From contig NZ_FQWZ01000001.1 in NCBI RefSeq assembly GCF_900129825.1, positions 62,001 through 126,000 on the forward strand: a stretch of 64,000 nt of DNA, in the 5' to 3' direction. The position numbers and the translations under genes were made by a program. A model generated the notes under the pieces. That model was not told the DNA's origin and made no database searches. It worked only from the letters and a program-made list of their open reading frames with translations. The stretch comes from Hydrocarboniphaga daqingensis. GTDB lineage: Bacteria > Pseudomonadota > Gammaproteobacteria > Nevskiales > Nevskiaceae. Position 1 is the first letter of the stretch, and each line of letters begins with the position of its first letter. Below, one piece after another: positions 9,068 through 18,900 of the stretch.

Positions 9068-10789
9068 GTGACCTCCAACCTCCGCCTCGCCCTCGCCCCC
9101 GCCTTGATGCTCGCGCTGCTGAGCGTTGCGGCCGTGCAAGCGGCCGACGCCGACCTGCCTTCGCCGCCGGCGCCCGAACGTAGCGACGTCGGCGTCAGCG
9201 ACCCGGAAGCGCAGTTCCACATCATGCTCGGCGAGATGGCCGCCAACCGCGGCGAAGCCGGCGTTGCCGCCAGCGAACTGCTGGCGGCGCTGCGCACCGT
9301 TCCCGACCCGGCGCTGGCCGCGCGTGCGACCAGCCTGGCGATCAGCGCCGGCAACGGTGGACTGCTGGAACTGGCCGCCCGCCGCTGGCTGGAAATCGAA
9401 CCCAACAATATGGATCCGCGGGAAGTGATCCTGCAGATGGGCTTGCAGCGCGGCGATGCCGACGAGGCCTTCGAGCAGGCCGATGCGATCGTCAACGGCC
9501 ATGGCGGCGGGCGTAGCGACGGCTTTCGCCATGTCGCGGTGCTGATGGCGCAACACCCCGGCAAGTCGGACACGGCGATTTCGGTGATCAAGCGCCTGGT
9601 TGAGCAATACCCGGCCGAACCCGGCGCGTACTACGCCAGCGCATTGCTGGCACTGCGCTACAACCAGCTCGACGCTGCCGAAGTTGCGGCGCGCGAAACC
9701 GTGCGTCTCAAGGCCGATTCGCGCGACAACACGCTGCTGCTGATCGGCGTGCTGGTCAAGCAAGGCAAGCTCGACGAATCCGACGCCACGCTCGACGCAC
9801 TGGCCAAGCGCAACAAGAAGGAAAGCGCTGATCTTCGCCTCGCCTACGCCAAGCTGCTGCTGGAGTCGAGCCAGCGCACGCGGGCGCGCGGCCAGCTCGA
9901 ACGCATCCTGAAAGACAGCCCGAAGAACACCGACGCTCTGTATGCGCTGGCCGTGTTCAACGCCAACGACGGCCAGTACGACGTCGCGCGCAAGCAGTTC
10001 CAGTCGCTGACGCAGAACCTCGACCGAGGCAGCGACGCGCACTTCCAGCTCGGACGCATCGCCGAACGGCAGAAGGACTGGAACACGGCGCTATCCGAGT
10101 ACGAAGCGGTCAGCGGCGGCCCGCAAGCGCTCGACGCCGCTGTTCGCCGCGCTGCCGTGCTGGCCCAACTCGGTCGCACCGGTGAGGCGCGTGCGACGCT
10201 GGCGCAGATGCGCCAGCAGTTCCCGCCGCTGGCGCCACGCCTGCGACTGGCCGAAGGCGAAATCCTGCTCGAAGCCGGCAAGCCCGACGAAGCACTGGCT
10301 GCATACAACGACGCGCTGACCGCCACGCCCAACGATGCCGACCTGCTGTACGGACGATCGCTGGTGCACGACCGTCGCGGTGATGCCGCCGCGTCGGAAG
10401 CCGACCTGCGCGCGATCATCGCCAGCAAGCCCGACGATGCGCGCGCACTCAATGCGCTGGGCTATCTGCTGACCGTCAACGGCAAGGCCGAGCGTCTGCC
10501 CGAGGCCAAGCAGCTGATCGACCAAGCTCTCAAGCTTGAACCGGACGACTCGGCGATCATCGACAGCATGGGCTGGGTGCAATACAAGCTCGGCCGCAAT
10601 GAGGACGCGCGCGGCTACTTGCAGAAAGCCTATGCGCAGACGCCCGACCCTGAAATCGCGGCGCACCTAGGCGAAGTGTTGTGGGTGCTCGGACAGCGTG
10701 ACGAAGCGCGCGCGGTGTGGTTACGCGCACTCGAGACAGCGCCCGGCCATCAAGCCGTGCTCGAAACGATGAAACGTCTCGCGCCTTGA
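9068..10789 (+). CDS. Exported tetratricopeptide-repeat protein (PA4667-like)
   Basis: The frame is open from 8990, but I chose GTG 9068. From there the protein begins with a clear signal peptide: a short basic start, LALAPALMLALLSVAAV, and an AQA-type cleavage site before ADAD. The mature part of about 550 residues is a chain of TPR-like helical repeats, for example RDNTLLLIGVLVKQGKLDES, DALYALAVFNANDGQYDVA, PNDADLLYGRSLVHDRRGD and DSAIIDSMGWVQYKLGR. TPR proteins are scaffolds; this one lies between hemA and lolB just as PA4667 does in Pseudomonas. A periplasmic or outer-membrane-associated role is likely; the exact function is not known to me. Confidence 0.8.
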   Translation: MTSNLRLALAPALMLALLSVAAVQAADADLPSPPAPERSDVGVSDPEAQFHIMLGEMAANRGEAGVAASELLAALRTVPDPALAARATSLAISAGNGGLLELAARRWLEIEPNNMDPREVILQMGLQRGDADEAFEQADAIVNGHGGGRSDGFRHVAVLMAQHPGKSDTAISVIKRLVEQYPAEPGAYYASALLALRYNQLDAAEVAARETVRLKADSRDNTLLLIGVLVKQGKLDESDATLDALAKRNKKESADLRLAYAKLLLESSQRTRARGQLERILKDSPKNTDALYALAVFNANDGQYDVARKQFQSLTQNLDRGSDAHFQLGRIAERQKDWNTALSEYEAVSGGPQALDAAVRRAAVLAQLGRTGEARATLAQMRQQFPPLAPRLRLAEGEILLEAGKPDEALAAYNDALTATPNDADLLYGRSLVHDRRGDAAASEADLRAIIASKPDDARALNALGYLLTVNGKAERLPEAKQLIDQALKLEPDDSAIIDSMGWVQYKLGRNEDARGYLQKAYAQTPDPEIAAHLGEVLWVLGQRDEARAVWLRALETAPGHQAVLETMKRLAP

Positions 10790-10797
10790 GCGCGGGC

Positions 10798-11445
10798 ATG
10801 CAGCGCCTGGGGCGGCTGCGCAACACGCTGGCAGCGCTACTGCTGACAGCCGGCAGCAGCGCTTGCGTTACAACCGGCGGCGAGGCGCCGGCGCGTTCGC
10901 CATCAACGACCGGCGACGTCGCCACGCAGTGGCGGATGCGGCAGGCGCAGTTGCGGGAGATCGACGCATTCCTGATGTCGGGGCGCGTCACCAGCGCCGA
11001 GCTGGGGCTGCGCGCCGATCTGCGCTGGCGCGAATCGAATGACGGGCAGTACGAGCTGCGTCTGTCGGGGCCGTTCGGTGCAGGCGCCGTGGAGTTGCGT
11101 GGCAATGCGGCCGGCGTCGAAGTTCGCAACAGCGACGGCAGCCAGTACACGTCCGACCCCGAAGGCTGGATTCGCGCCCGCTACGGCTGGACGCTGCCGA
11201 TCACCGGCCTGCGCCACTGGGCGCTGGGCCTGCCGATCCCCGACGTCGCCGCCGACTCTGTGCTGGACGATCGCGGCCGGCTGGCAACGCTGACGCAAAG
11301 CGGCTGGCAGCTGCATTACACGGAGTATCAGCAGCAGAACGGTTACGATCTGCCTCGTCGCTTCGAGGCCGACAATGGCCGCGTGAAGCTCAAACTACTG
11401 ATCGATCAATGGGACGAGCTGCCCCCCACACCCGCGATTCGCTGA
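10798..11445 (+). CDS. lolB: Outer-membrane lipoprotein insertion protein LolB
   Basis: LolB receives lipoproteins from LolA and places them in the outer membrane. The product (about 215 residues) has a basic start (MQRLGRLRN), a hydrophobic stretch and a Cys in LLTAGSSACVTTGG. The lipobox is weak, with Ser rather than Leu at -3. Later parts fit LolB: LRADLRWRESNDGQYELRLSGPFGAGAVEL, the GWTLPITGLRHWALGLPIPD loop and a C-terminal KLLIDQW. ATG 10798 starts 8 bases after the TPR gene; an in-frame TTG overlapping that stop (10786) is an alternative. The end overlaps ispE by 37 bases. Confidence 0.88.
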   Translation: MQRLGRLRNTLAALLLTAGSSACVTTGGEAPARSPSTTGDVATQWRMRQAQLREIDAFLMSGRVTSAELGLRADLRWRESNDGQYELRLSGPFGAGAVELRGNAAGVEVRNSDGSQYTSDPEGWIRARYGWTLPITGLRHWALGLPIPDVAADSVLDDRGRLATLTQSGWQLHYTEYQQQNGYDLPRRFEADNGRVKLKLLIDQWDELPPTPAIR

Positions 11446-12299
11446 CCCACCCCTTCGCGGTCGATACAGCCTGGCCCGCACCGGCAAAGCTGAATCTGTT
11501 CCTGCATGTGACCGGACGCCGTCGCGATGGCTATCACGAGCTGCAGACGGTCTTTCAGTTCCTCGACTACTGCGACCTGCTGTACTTCGTCCCGCGCGGC
11601 GACGGGGTCTGCCGACGCGTCGAGGGACCCGACGAAATCCCAGCCGATCGCGATCTGGTCGTGCGCGCTGCGCGGCTGCTCAGCGAGGTCAGCGGTGCCG
11701 GTCTGGGCGCCGACATCCGCGTCGACAAGCGCATCCCCATCGGCGGCGGCCTCGGTGGCGGATCAAGCAATGCCGCCACCACGCTGGTGGCGCTGAACCG
11801 CATCTGGAACCTGGGCCTGCCGTTCGACGAAATCGCTGAACTGGGCCTGCGCTTGGGCGCCGACGTGCCGGTGTTCGTTCGGGCTCATGCGGCTTGGGCC
11901 GAAGGCGTCGGCGAGCGACTGTGGCCGATCGACCTGCCCGAGCCCTGGTACCTGGTCGTCACCCCGCCGCTGTCGGTGTCCACTGCTGCGGTGTTTGCCT
12001 CGCCCGACCTGCGCCGCGACACCCCGCTGGTCGACCTGCAGGCATTTCGCAGCGGCGTGGTCGGCAACGACTGCGAGCCGGTCACGCGCGCGCTGCACCC
12101 CGAAGTCGGCGAGGTACTTGACTGGCTTGCGGGCCACGGCATCGCCAGAATGTCGGGCACCGGTGCCTCATGCTTCATCGCTTGCGATACGATTAAGCAG
12201 GCCGAAGCCATACGCCACGAGGTTCCGGCGCAATGGCAAGCTTTTATTGCGCGCGGGCTGAATCGTTCGCCACTCGCGGATATAATGCGCGGCCTCTGA
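11409..12299 (+). CDS. ispE: 4-diphosphocytidyl-2-C-methyl-D-erythritol kinase
   Basis: IspE phosphorylates CDP-ME in the non-mevalonate isoprenoid pathway. The protein (296 residues) is a GHMP kinase: PAPAKLNLFLHVTGRRRDGYHEL at the start, the ATP loop PIGGGLGGGSSNAATTL, and the C-terminal motif MSGTGASCFIA. The ATG at 11409 lies inside lolB; no start codon between it and the conserved PAKLNLFL motif looks better. The overlap suggests coupling with lolB. It is followed directly by tRNA-Gln, the usual order. Confidence 0.94.
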   Translation: MGRAAPHTRDSLTHPFAVDTAWPAPAKLNLFLHVTGRRRDGYHELQTVFQFLDYCDLLYFVPRGDGVCRRVEGPDEIPADRDLVVRAARLLSEVSGAGLGADIRVDKRIPIGGGLGGGSSNAATTLVALNRIWNLGLPFDEIAELGLRLGADVPVFVRAHAAWAEGVGERLWPIDLPEPWYLVVTPPLSVSTAAVFASPDLRRDTPLVDLQAFRSGVVGNDCEPVTRALHPEVGEVLDWLAGHGIARMSGTGASCFIACDTIKQAEAIRHEVPAQWQAFIARGLNRSPLADIMRGL

Positions 12300-12327
12300 G
12301 CCCCGGCTCAGACAAAAACCAGTTCAT

Positions 12328-12402
12328 TGGGGCGTAGCCAAGTGGTAAGGCAGCGGGTTTTGATCCCGTCATTCGGTGGTTCGAATCCATCCGCCCCAGC
12401 CA
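12328..12402 (+). tRNA. tRNA-Gln (anticodon TTG)
   Basis: A complete cloverleaf of 75 bases with encoded CCA. The acceptor stem is TGGGGCG/CGCCCCA. The D arm has TAGCCAAGTGGTAAGGC. The anticodon loop TTTTGAT gives anticodon TTG (UUG). The T arm is GGTGG-TTCGAAT-CCATC. It is placed between ispE and prs as in many gammaproteobacteria. Confidence 0.97.
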
Positions 12403-12428
12403 GTTTCACCAGGCAGTTTCAGAGGAAA

Positions 12429-12485
12429 GCCAAAGCGGGTTTTGATCCCGACTCACTCAATGGGTTCGAATCCATCCGCTCCAGC
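12429..12485 (+). pseudogene. Degenerate second tRNA-Gln (truncated)
   Basis: Twenty-seven bases after the real tRNA-Gln, the anticodon arm is repeated exactly (GCGGGTTTTGATCCCG), followed by an altered variable region and a copy of the T loop and 3' acceptor (GGTTCGAATCCATCCGCTCCAGCC). The 5' acceptor strand and D arm are missing. The T stem is broken: ATGGG cannot pair with CCATC beyond two bases. It cannot fold as a tRNA. It is probably the remnant of a tandem tRNA pair, or less likely a scar of integration into the tRNA 3' half. Confidence 0.85.
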
Positions 12486-12553
12486 CCGCTTTAGATCCGC
12501 TACACCGCCCAGCCGCATCCCTCCCAGCCGCGCCTAGCCACGAGAATCGCCCC

Positions 12554-13507
12554 ATGGCCGACAGTCAGTTGATGCTCTTTACGGGCAACGCCAACCCGCA
12601 GTTGGCCCGTGAAATCGCCAACTACATGCGCATCCCTCTAGGCAAGGCCGCCGTCAGCCGGTTCTCCGACGGGGAAGTCCAGGTCGAGATTCTGGAGAAC
12701 GTCCGCGGCAAGGACGTGTTCGTGATCCAGCCGACCTGCGCGCCGACCAATGACAACTTCATGGAGCTGGTGATGATGCTCGACGCGCTCAAGCGCGCGT
12801 CGGCGCAGCGCATCACCGCGGTCGTGCCGTACTTCGGCTACGCGCGCCAGGATCGCCGCCCGCGCAGTGCGCGCGTGCCGATCAGCGCCAAGGTCTGCGC
12901 CGACATGATCGGCGAATGCGGCGCCAACCGCGTGCTCACCGTCGACCTGCACGCCGACCAGATTCAGGGCTTCTTCGACATCCCGGTCGACAACGTCTAC
13001 GCCAGCCCGGTGTTGCTCGGCGACATCTGGCGCCAGAAGTACGAAAACCTGATCGTCGTCAGCCCCGATGTTGGCGGCGTGGTGCGCGCCCGCGCGGTCG
13101 CCAAGCGGCTCGACGATGCGGACCTCGCGATCATCGACAAGCGCCGTCCGCGTCCGAACGAAGCCAAGGTGATGAACATCATCGGCGACGTGCGCGGCAA
13201 GACCTGCGTGCTGGTCGACGACCTCGTCGACACCGCCGGTACGCTCGGCCAGGCCGCCGGCGCGCTGAAGGATGCCGGTGCGATCGCCGTGGTCGCCTAC
13301 GTCACGCACCCGGTGCTGTCGGGCGCAGCGATCAGCAACATCACCAACTCGCGGATCGACAAGCTGGTGGTCACCGACACGATCCCGCTGACGGCCGAAG
13401 CGGCCGCCTGCCCCAAGATCCGTCAGCTGTCGATCGGCGGCCTGCTCGCCGAAACCATCCGCCGCGTCAGCGCCGAAGAATCGGTCAGCTCGCTGTACCT
13501 CGACTAA
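12554..13507 (+). CDS. prs: Ribose-phosphate pyrophosphokinase
   Basis: Prs transfers pyrophosphate from ATP to ribose-5-phosphate, giving PRPP for nucleotide, His and Trp synthesis. The 317-residue length is standard. Signatures are [38 protein letters not shown] (flexible ATP loop), [15 protein letters not shown] (metal-binding) and [14 protein letters not shown] (the PRPP-binding loop). The start ATG 12554 follows the tRNA region. In relatives rplY comes next; here the accessory block begins. Confidence 0.97.
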   Translation: MADSQLMLFTGNANPQLAREIANYMRIPLGKAAVSRFSDGEVQVEILENVRGKDVFVIQPTCAPTNDNFMELVMMLDALKRASAQRITAVVPYFGYARQDRRPRSARVPISAKVCADMIGECGANRVLTVDLHADQIQGFFDIPVDNVYASPVLLGDIWRQKYENLIVVSPDVGGVVRARAVAKRLDDADLAIIDKRRPRPNEAKVMNIIGDVRGKTCVLVDDLVDTAGTLGQAAGALKDAGAIAVVAYVTHPVLSGAAISNITNSRIDKLVVTDTIPLTAEAAACPKIRQLSIGGLLAETIRRVSAEESVSSLYLD

Positions 13508-13511
13508 GCAA

Positions 13512-13557
13512 CAAAAACCCGCCCCGGGCAAACCGCGAGGTTTGCGTCCGGGGCGGG
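13512..13557 (-). terminator. Rho-independent terminator of degP
   Basis: A long hairpin (CCCGCCCCGG paired with CCGGGGCGGG, inner arms GCAAACC/GGTTTGC) is followed on the minus strand by TTTTTGTT. It lies just after the degP stop. No T-run follows on the plus strand, so it should stop degP best, though the stem could also slow transcription coming out of prs. Confidence 0.85.
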
Positions 13558-13581
13558 CGCAATTGGCGCGTGCTGCGCCGA

Positions 13582-15081
13582 TCAGCCCAAGTCGAGCGGC
13601 ACGAAAATCCGCGAGTCACCGCGCTGGATCAGCAGCGCGATATTGCGGTCGGCCTTGGCCGTCGCCTCCCGCAACTGCTTGACGCTATCGACCGGCTTGC
13701 CATTGGCCGACAGCACGATGTCGCCCGGACGGATGCCGGCGTCAGCCGCTGCCGCTGCGACGTCCTGCACCAGCAACCCACCACTGACCTCGACCTGCTT
13801 GCGTTCTTCCGGGGTCAACGGGCGCACGGCCAGGCCCAGCTTGCCCGCGTTCTGCGCGCTGTTGCCCGCCGCATCGTCGTCGGCGCTGGCCACGTCGCGG
13901 TCGCCCATCGTGTCGAGCTTGGCGCTGAGCGTTTTCTCGCGTCCGTCGCGCCACACGGTCAGTTCGATCTTGCTGCCCGGCGCCATCTGCGCCACGGCCG
14001 CCGGCAACTGCACGGTGTCGTCGATCGGCGTGTCATTGAGCTTGACGATCACATCACCCGGTTCCAAACCCGCGCGGTCGGCCGCGCTGCCCTTCTCGAC
14101 GTTGGCGACCAGCGCGCCGCGCGGCTTGTCCAGGCCAAAGCTCTTGGCGAGATCCTGATTGACGCCCTGGATCGTCACACCGAGCTTGCCGCGCGTGACG
14201 CGGCCGGTGGTCTGCAACTGCTTGCCGACGTTCATCGCCACGTCGATCGGGATCGAAAAGCTGACGCCCTGGAAGCCGCCGCTGCGCGTGTAGATCTGCG
14301 AGTTGATGCCGACCACTTCGCCGTCGAGGTTGAACAGCGGGCCGCCGGAATTACCGGGATTGATCGCCACGTCGGTCTGCAGGAACGGCACGTAGGAGCC
14401 GTCGGGCAGCGTGCGGCCCTTGGCGCTGACGATGCCCTGCGTCACGGTGTTTTCGAAGCCGAACGGGCTGCCGATCGCCACGACCCACTCACCGACCTGC
14501 AACTGCGCTGGGTCACCGATCTTCACCGTCGGCAGATCGCGCGCATCGATCTTCAACACCGCGACATCGCTGGTGGCGTCCTGGCCGATCACCTTGGCCG
14601 TGAACTCGCGCCGATCGGTCAGCTTGACGGTCACTTCCTTGGCGTCGGCCACGACATGGGCATTGGTCAGGATCACACCGTCAGACCCGACAATGAAGCC
14701 CGAGCCTTCGCCGCGCGTGATCTGATCCGGCGCCTGCTGCTGCGGAAACTGACGGAAGAACTGCGAAAACGGATCGTCGCCATCACCACCGCCAAAGCCA
14801 GGGAAGCCGCGCGGCAGGCCGCCGCGCGCCGACGTCTTCACATTGCCCTTGGTGGCGATGTTGACCACGGCCGGGCCATAGGCGCGAACCATCGCGCTGA
14901 AGTCGGGCAAGGCCGCGCGGCCGACGACATTGGACGCCTGCGGCACCGGCGCGGCGACCGGCACCGTCGGCGCGGTGGTCTCCCGACCCATCGCAAACAA
15001 GGCTGATGCCGGCAGGCCAACCGCCGCCGCGCCGATCAGCGCCGCGGCCAGGGGTTTACGCACAAAGCTTTGCAAGGCCAT
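13582..15081 (-). CDS. DegP/MucD-family periplasmic serine protease
   Basis: HtrA-type protease of 499 residues with a signal peptide (basic MALQSFVRK, hydrophobic stretch to about residue 30). The trypsin-like domain carries the catalytic triad His142 (TNAHVV), Asp172 (SDVAVL) and Ser245 (GNSGGP). Two PDZ domains follow (about 285–375 and 405–490), each with the carboxylate-binding and GDVI.. features (LEPGDVIVKLNDTPI and IRPGDIVLSANGKPV). The family degrades or refolds misfolded envelope proteins. It is transcribed alone, ending at a strong terminator. It is the first gene of the block between prs and rplY. degP and mucD cannot be separated by eye. Confidence 0.92.
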   Translation of the reverse strand: MALQSFVRKPLAAALIGAAAVGLPASALFAMGRETTAPTVPVAAPVPQASNVVGRAALPDFSAMVRAYGPAVVNIATKGNVKTSARGGLPRGFPGFGGGDGDDPFSQFFRQFPQQQAPDQITRGEGSGFIVGSDGVILTNAHVVADAKEVTVKLTDRREFTAKVIGQDATSDVAVLKIDARDLPTVKIGDPAQLQVGEWVVAIGSPFGFENTVTQGIVSAKGRTLPDGSYVPFLQTDVAINPGNSGGPLFNLDGEVVGINSQIYTRSGGFQGVSFSIPIDVAMNVGKQLQTTGRVTRGKLGVTIQGVNQDLAKSFGLDKPRGALVANVEKGSAADRAGLEPGDVIVKLNDTPIDDTVQLPAAVAQMAPGSKIELTVWRDGREKTLSAKLDTMGDRDVASADDDAAGNSAQNAGKLGLAVRPLTPEERKQVEVSGGLLVQDVAAAAADAGIRPGDIVLSANGKPVDSVKQLREATAKADRNIALLIQRGDSRIFVPLDLG

Positions 15082-15371
15082 CGTGAATCTCCATTCGTTG
15101 GACGGGACCGTCGGTCCCGGGACGAACAGCAGATTGCGCGGCCAGACTTAAGAAACCGTTAAGAGCGCACGGCGCCGTTTGCATCCTTTTGTAACTTGGA
15201 AGCGAACACCCATCGCCCAAGGTCAGCACATCGGGATGCCCTCGCGGAAAGTTCGCGTGAAGCATTTGAGAACCGAGCTCAAGCCCAGAAAGGGGTAATT
15301 TATGAGCGTCGCGGGAGCCGCTATATCGCCCCATGCGACCCGTGCGAGCCAGTCAGGGATCGGAACCGCGC
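15082..15371. other. Intergenic region upstream of degP, no gene seen
   Basis: This 290-base gap must hold the degP promoter on the minus strand. I see no credible coding sequence, tRNA or strong hairpin. The base composition falls towards the right, where the hsdR relic begins. The left edge contains the short dyad GGGACCGTCGGTCCC just upstream of the degP start, a possible regulatory or hairpin element. Confidence 0.4.
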
Positions 15372-15781
15372 ATGGGCGGGCAGAACGGATTAAGCGTAGA
15401 CGACATCAGTGTGAAATTCATCACACTCGCCCTGCGCAAGGCCGGCTGGGATGAAACCATGCAGATTCGTCGACAGGTATCGTCCACCAATGACAGCGTC
15501 ATCGAGCGTCGACAGCTAGACAGCCGCCACATCCCGCTGGCGCTGACCGCAGCGAAGAAGGCGATATTCGTCAAAGCGCATGGCACTCAGCAGGCGCTCG
15601 ACTGCGCTGCTCGCCTCGATATTCCTTTTGTGTCTGCTGGCAACAGCGAGGTCTCTGCCTTTAACGATAAGACCGGCAGAGGGAATCTTGGGGAAGTTCA
15701 CCGTCGCTCGATGCCTACTCCTCACCCGAGCAGCAGTGGGGCAAGTGCCAGACATTGGAAGGGATGAGCACAGCTGGCTAA
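15372..15781 (+). pseudogene. Type I restriction HsdR N-terminal remnant (frameshifted)
   Basis: The reading frame from ATG 15372 gives LSVDDISVKFITLALRKAGW, then QIRRQVS, then IPLALTAAKKA and HGTQQALDCAARLDIPFV. This is the pattern of the N-terminal nuclease part of EcoEI-type HsdR (family form LSEADI…FITPAL..AGW, QIRREV, IPLAVIEAKDN, GMQQALDYA..LDIPF). The stretch expected to carry the D..E.K nuclease residues is deleted or altered: no ADY, and EAK is AAK. The following family motif LDaFPSPe.LW.ry appears only in another frame from 15704 (SLDAYSSPEQQWGKCQ), so a frameshift is present. The helicase part and hsdM/hsdS are absent. This is a dead fragment. Confidence 0.72.
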
Positions 15782-15980
15782 CAGAATGCTTAACCCGATG
15801 TTTTGCTGATTTGCATTCGTTGATGTTGAGGCACGGCCAGGCATTGTTGAAACCACAACAGATGTAAGCAAGAAAAATTTTGTACTTTTCTGTTTGCCAC
15901 AGAAGCTAAGACCAGTATGTCCAACTCAATCGCTTTTGGTGATGTCAACCGATAGCTGAGCAGGATCGACGGAGAGATTT
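15782..15980. other. AT-richer leader before the giant helicase gene
   Basis: These 199 bases are clearly richer in A and T than the flanking chromosome (for example around 15868–15895, with AAGAAAAATTTTGTAC). They should contain the promoter for the helicase gene. TTGAAA (15846) and TTGTAC (15890) are possible -35 boxes, but no well-spaced -10 partner stands out, so I name none. A GGAGAG ribosome-binding site ends the region at 15971–15976. Confidence 0.45.
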
Positions 15981-18900
15981 GTGACTTGGAAGGTAGAAGC
16001 TGTTGTCGCAGCGAAGATTGGCTTCGCAACACATCAGAATGCTGTCCCCATAATCCGAGAGCTTCGCGTTTCAGCGCTAGACGAGGGATCCGAAGAATCG
16101 ATGACCTTGGTTGTCTCGGCGGATCCCCCGTTCGTCGGTGAAAAAACTTGGCGCCTCGACCTTATGTCCGCCGGCGACACGCTGCCGATCAACGATCGCA
16201 ACGTGCCCCTTAATGCCACGCTGCTGCAAGGGCTCACGGAGAGTCTTTTCGGCACGCTCAAGCTCTCTCTTCGATCGAAGGACGGCGTCCTCCTCGCCGA
16301 AGCCCACTATCAGGTTGAGCTCCTCGCACACAATCAGTGGGGAGGCGCAGGCACGATGTCGGAGCTGCTGCCGGCCTTTGTCATGCCCAACGACCCCGCA
16401 GTGGACCGCGTACTCAAGGCGGCGTCCGAGGTGCTTCGCCGTTCTGGGCGCCCGGATGCAATCGACGGCTATACCGCTCAGTCGCGCGAACGGGCTTGGG
16501 AGTTCGCGTCTGCAATCTGGGCTGCCATTGGGGGCCTTCGCCTATCCTATTCGCTGCCGCCAGCGAGTTTTGAGGTCCAAGGCCAGAAGGTTCGGACGCC
16601 TTCGCAGATCCTGGATGGCCGAATAGCGACGTGCCTAGACACCGCACTGCTCTTTGCGGCCGCACTTGAGCAGGCGAGCTTTAACCCGCTGATCGTGCTC
16701 ACGAAGGGCCACGCCTTCGTCGGTGTTTGGCTTCAACCGATCGAGTTCACGACGCTCGTCGTCGAAGAAGCCGCGGCGCTGCGACGCCGTATCGATGTGA
16801 AGGACATGATCCTGTTCGAGACCACTCTCGCCACCCAGAGCCCGCCGGCGTCGTTCAGCCAAGCGATCGCTGAGGCTTCAAGGCAGCTTGAAGAAGCGAA
16901 CGAAGCCAATTTTCACGCGGCGATCGACATTCGACGCGCCCGCATGCAGAAGATTCGTCCGTTGGGGGTTGCCGTTCGCAGCGAAGGCGTACAGAGCGAG
17001 GAAGCCCCCGTCTTCTCCGAAGGCCTCGAAACAGCGCCGCGACTGCCCGGTTTCGATATCGATGCCCCTGATGATGCTCCGACAGCTTCCGGGCGCGTGT
17101 TGCAATGGCAGCGCAAGCTCCTCAATTTGACGACGAGCAACAACCTACTCAGTCACCGTGCGACTAAAAGTGTTGTCCGGCTTCTCTGCCCCGATCCAGG
17201 ATCGCTGGAGGACCTGCTGGCCACCGGCAAGAAGGTCCGCATCATCCCGCTTCCCGATCTCGGCGTTGGTGGGCGCGATGAGGAGACTTACAGACAGCAG
17301 ACCCGTAGCAGCCTGCGAGATGAGGTTGCCAATCAGGCGATGCGCCGCGGCGAGGTGCTATCCGATATGGGTAAGGACGCGCTCGACGCAGCACTCATTG
17401 AGCTCTATCGCAAGGCGCGCTCCGACATGGAGGAGGGCGGCTCGAATACGTTGTTCCTCGCCCTCGGCTTCCTGAAATGGAAGAAGCTGGCCACGGACGA
17501 CAATGCCTACCGTGCGCCGCTGATCCTGCTTCCTATCCGCCTCGAGCGCCGCAATGCGATGGCGGGTGTGACGATAGTCGCTCACGAAGACGAGCCTCGC
17601 TTCAACCTGACCCTGCTGGAGTTGCTCCGTCAGGACTTTGAGCTTGAGCTCCCCGCTCTCGAGGGTGAGTTGCCGAAGGACTACAGTGGCATCGACGTCG
17701 AGGGGGTCTGGGCCATCGTTCGGTCGCGCATCAAGGACATTCCAGGATTCGAAGTAGTCCCGGACGTCGCCATAGGCACGTTCTCATTCGCGAAGTACCT
17801 GATGTGGCGTGATCTTGTTGACCGCGCTGACCAGCTCAAGGACAGCCCTGTCGTGAGGCACCTGATCGAGCGTGATGGGTCGGTCGACATCGACAAGGGC
17901 AACTTCCCACATCCCGATTCCCTTGATCAGAAGATTGACCCGGCGCAGCTGTTCACACCCCTCCCGGCTGACAGCTCTCAGTTGGCTGCTGTCGTCGCGT
18001 CCGCTGAGGATCGAGACTTCGTTCTGGATGGGCCGCCCGGCACTGGCAAGTCGCAGACCATCGCAAACATCATCGCCCACAACCTGGCGCTTGGTCGCCG
18101 CGTTCTCTTCGTCGCCGAGAAGCGCGCTGCGCTGGACGTGGTGCAGCGGCGCCTTGCTGACAAGGGCCTTGCACCTTTCTGTCTGGAACTTCATTCAGCC
18201 AAAGCGACGAAGACCGCTGTCCTCAAGCAGCTTGACAGGGCCTGGACAGCACGCGAGACGCTTTCCGAGGCTGAATGGATGCGCGAGGCCGGCGAATCGA
18301 AGCGCCTTCGGGACGAGCTCAACAGCGTGGTGTCTCTCCTGCATCGACGAGAGCCCAACGGTTGGTCGATTCATCGCGCGATTGGCCAAACCGTTCGAGA
18401 CGACGCTGATCGGTTTCCTAAGCTTGAGTTCCCCCGTGGTGCCAGGCACTCCTCGGATCAGATGGACGCCTTCCGGGATATCATTCGCAGGCTCGGAATT
18501 GCCTACAAGTCGGTTGAAGGCCTATCGCAAGACCTTGAAGGGGTAACGCGTAGCGACTGGACCAACGAGTGGCAGGAACAGATCGTCGATGCCTCCCGAC
18601 GGATTCCGAGCGCACTCGATGCAGTCGAGCAGGCACGAGACAAGCTGGCAGCGGTGACTAAGCTCCCGATTGCCGCGGCTGATCAGCAGGGAATGGCTCG
18701 GCTCCTTCGGTTTGTGGAGCTGTGCCTCGGCTTCCATGGGAAGGATGTCCGATTTGCCTTCGCACCAGACTTGTCAGAGCGCGTCGCAGCGGCTCGCGAG
18801 TCGGCCAAGCTCGCCGACGCATACCGGCGGGACGAGGCGGCCCTAAGCGCACCGTACGTTGCAGAAGCGGCCCGCCGAGTCGACCTCGATGGATTCAAAA

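Noticed and set aside
8216-10042. A 608-codon minus-strand frame over hemA and the TPR gene
   Set aside because: Antisense to the TPR gene and out of frame in hemA; low-complexity product.
12916-15006. A 696-codon open frame on the plus strand across prs and degP
   Set aside because: It is antisense to degP and out of frame in prs, with Arg/Ala/His-rich GC-driven sequence; both real genes have full family motifs.
15580-15867. A 95-codon frame with a signal-like start
   Set aside because: It lies in an alternative frame of the hsdR relic; part of it reads the frameshifted HsdR, the rest shows no family pattern.
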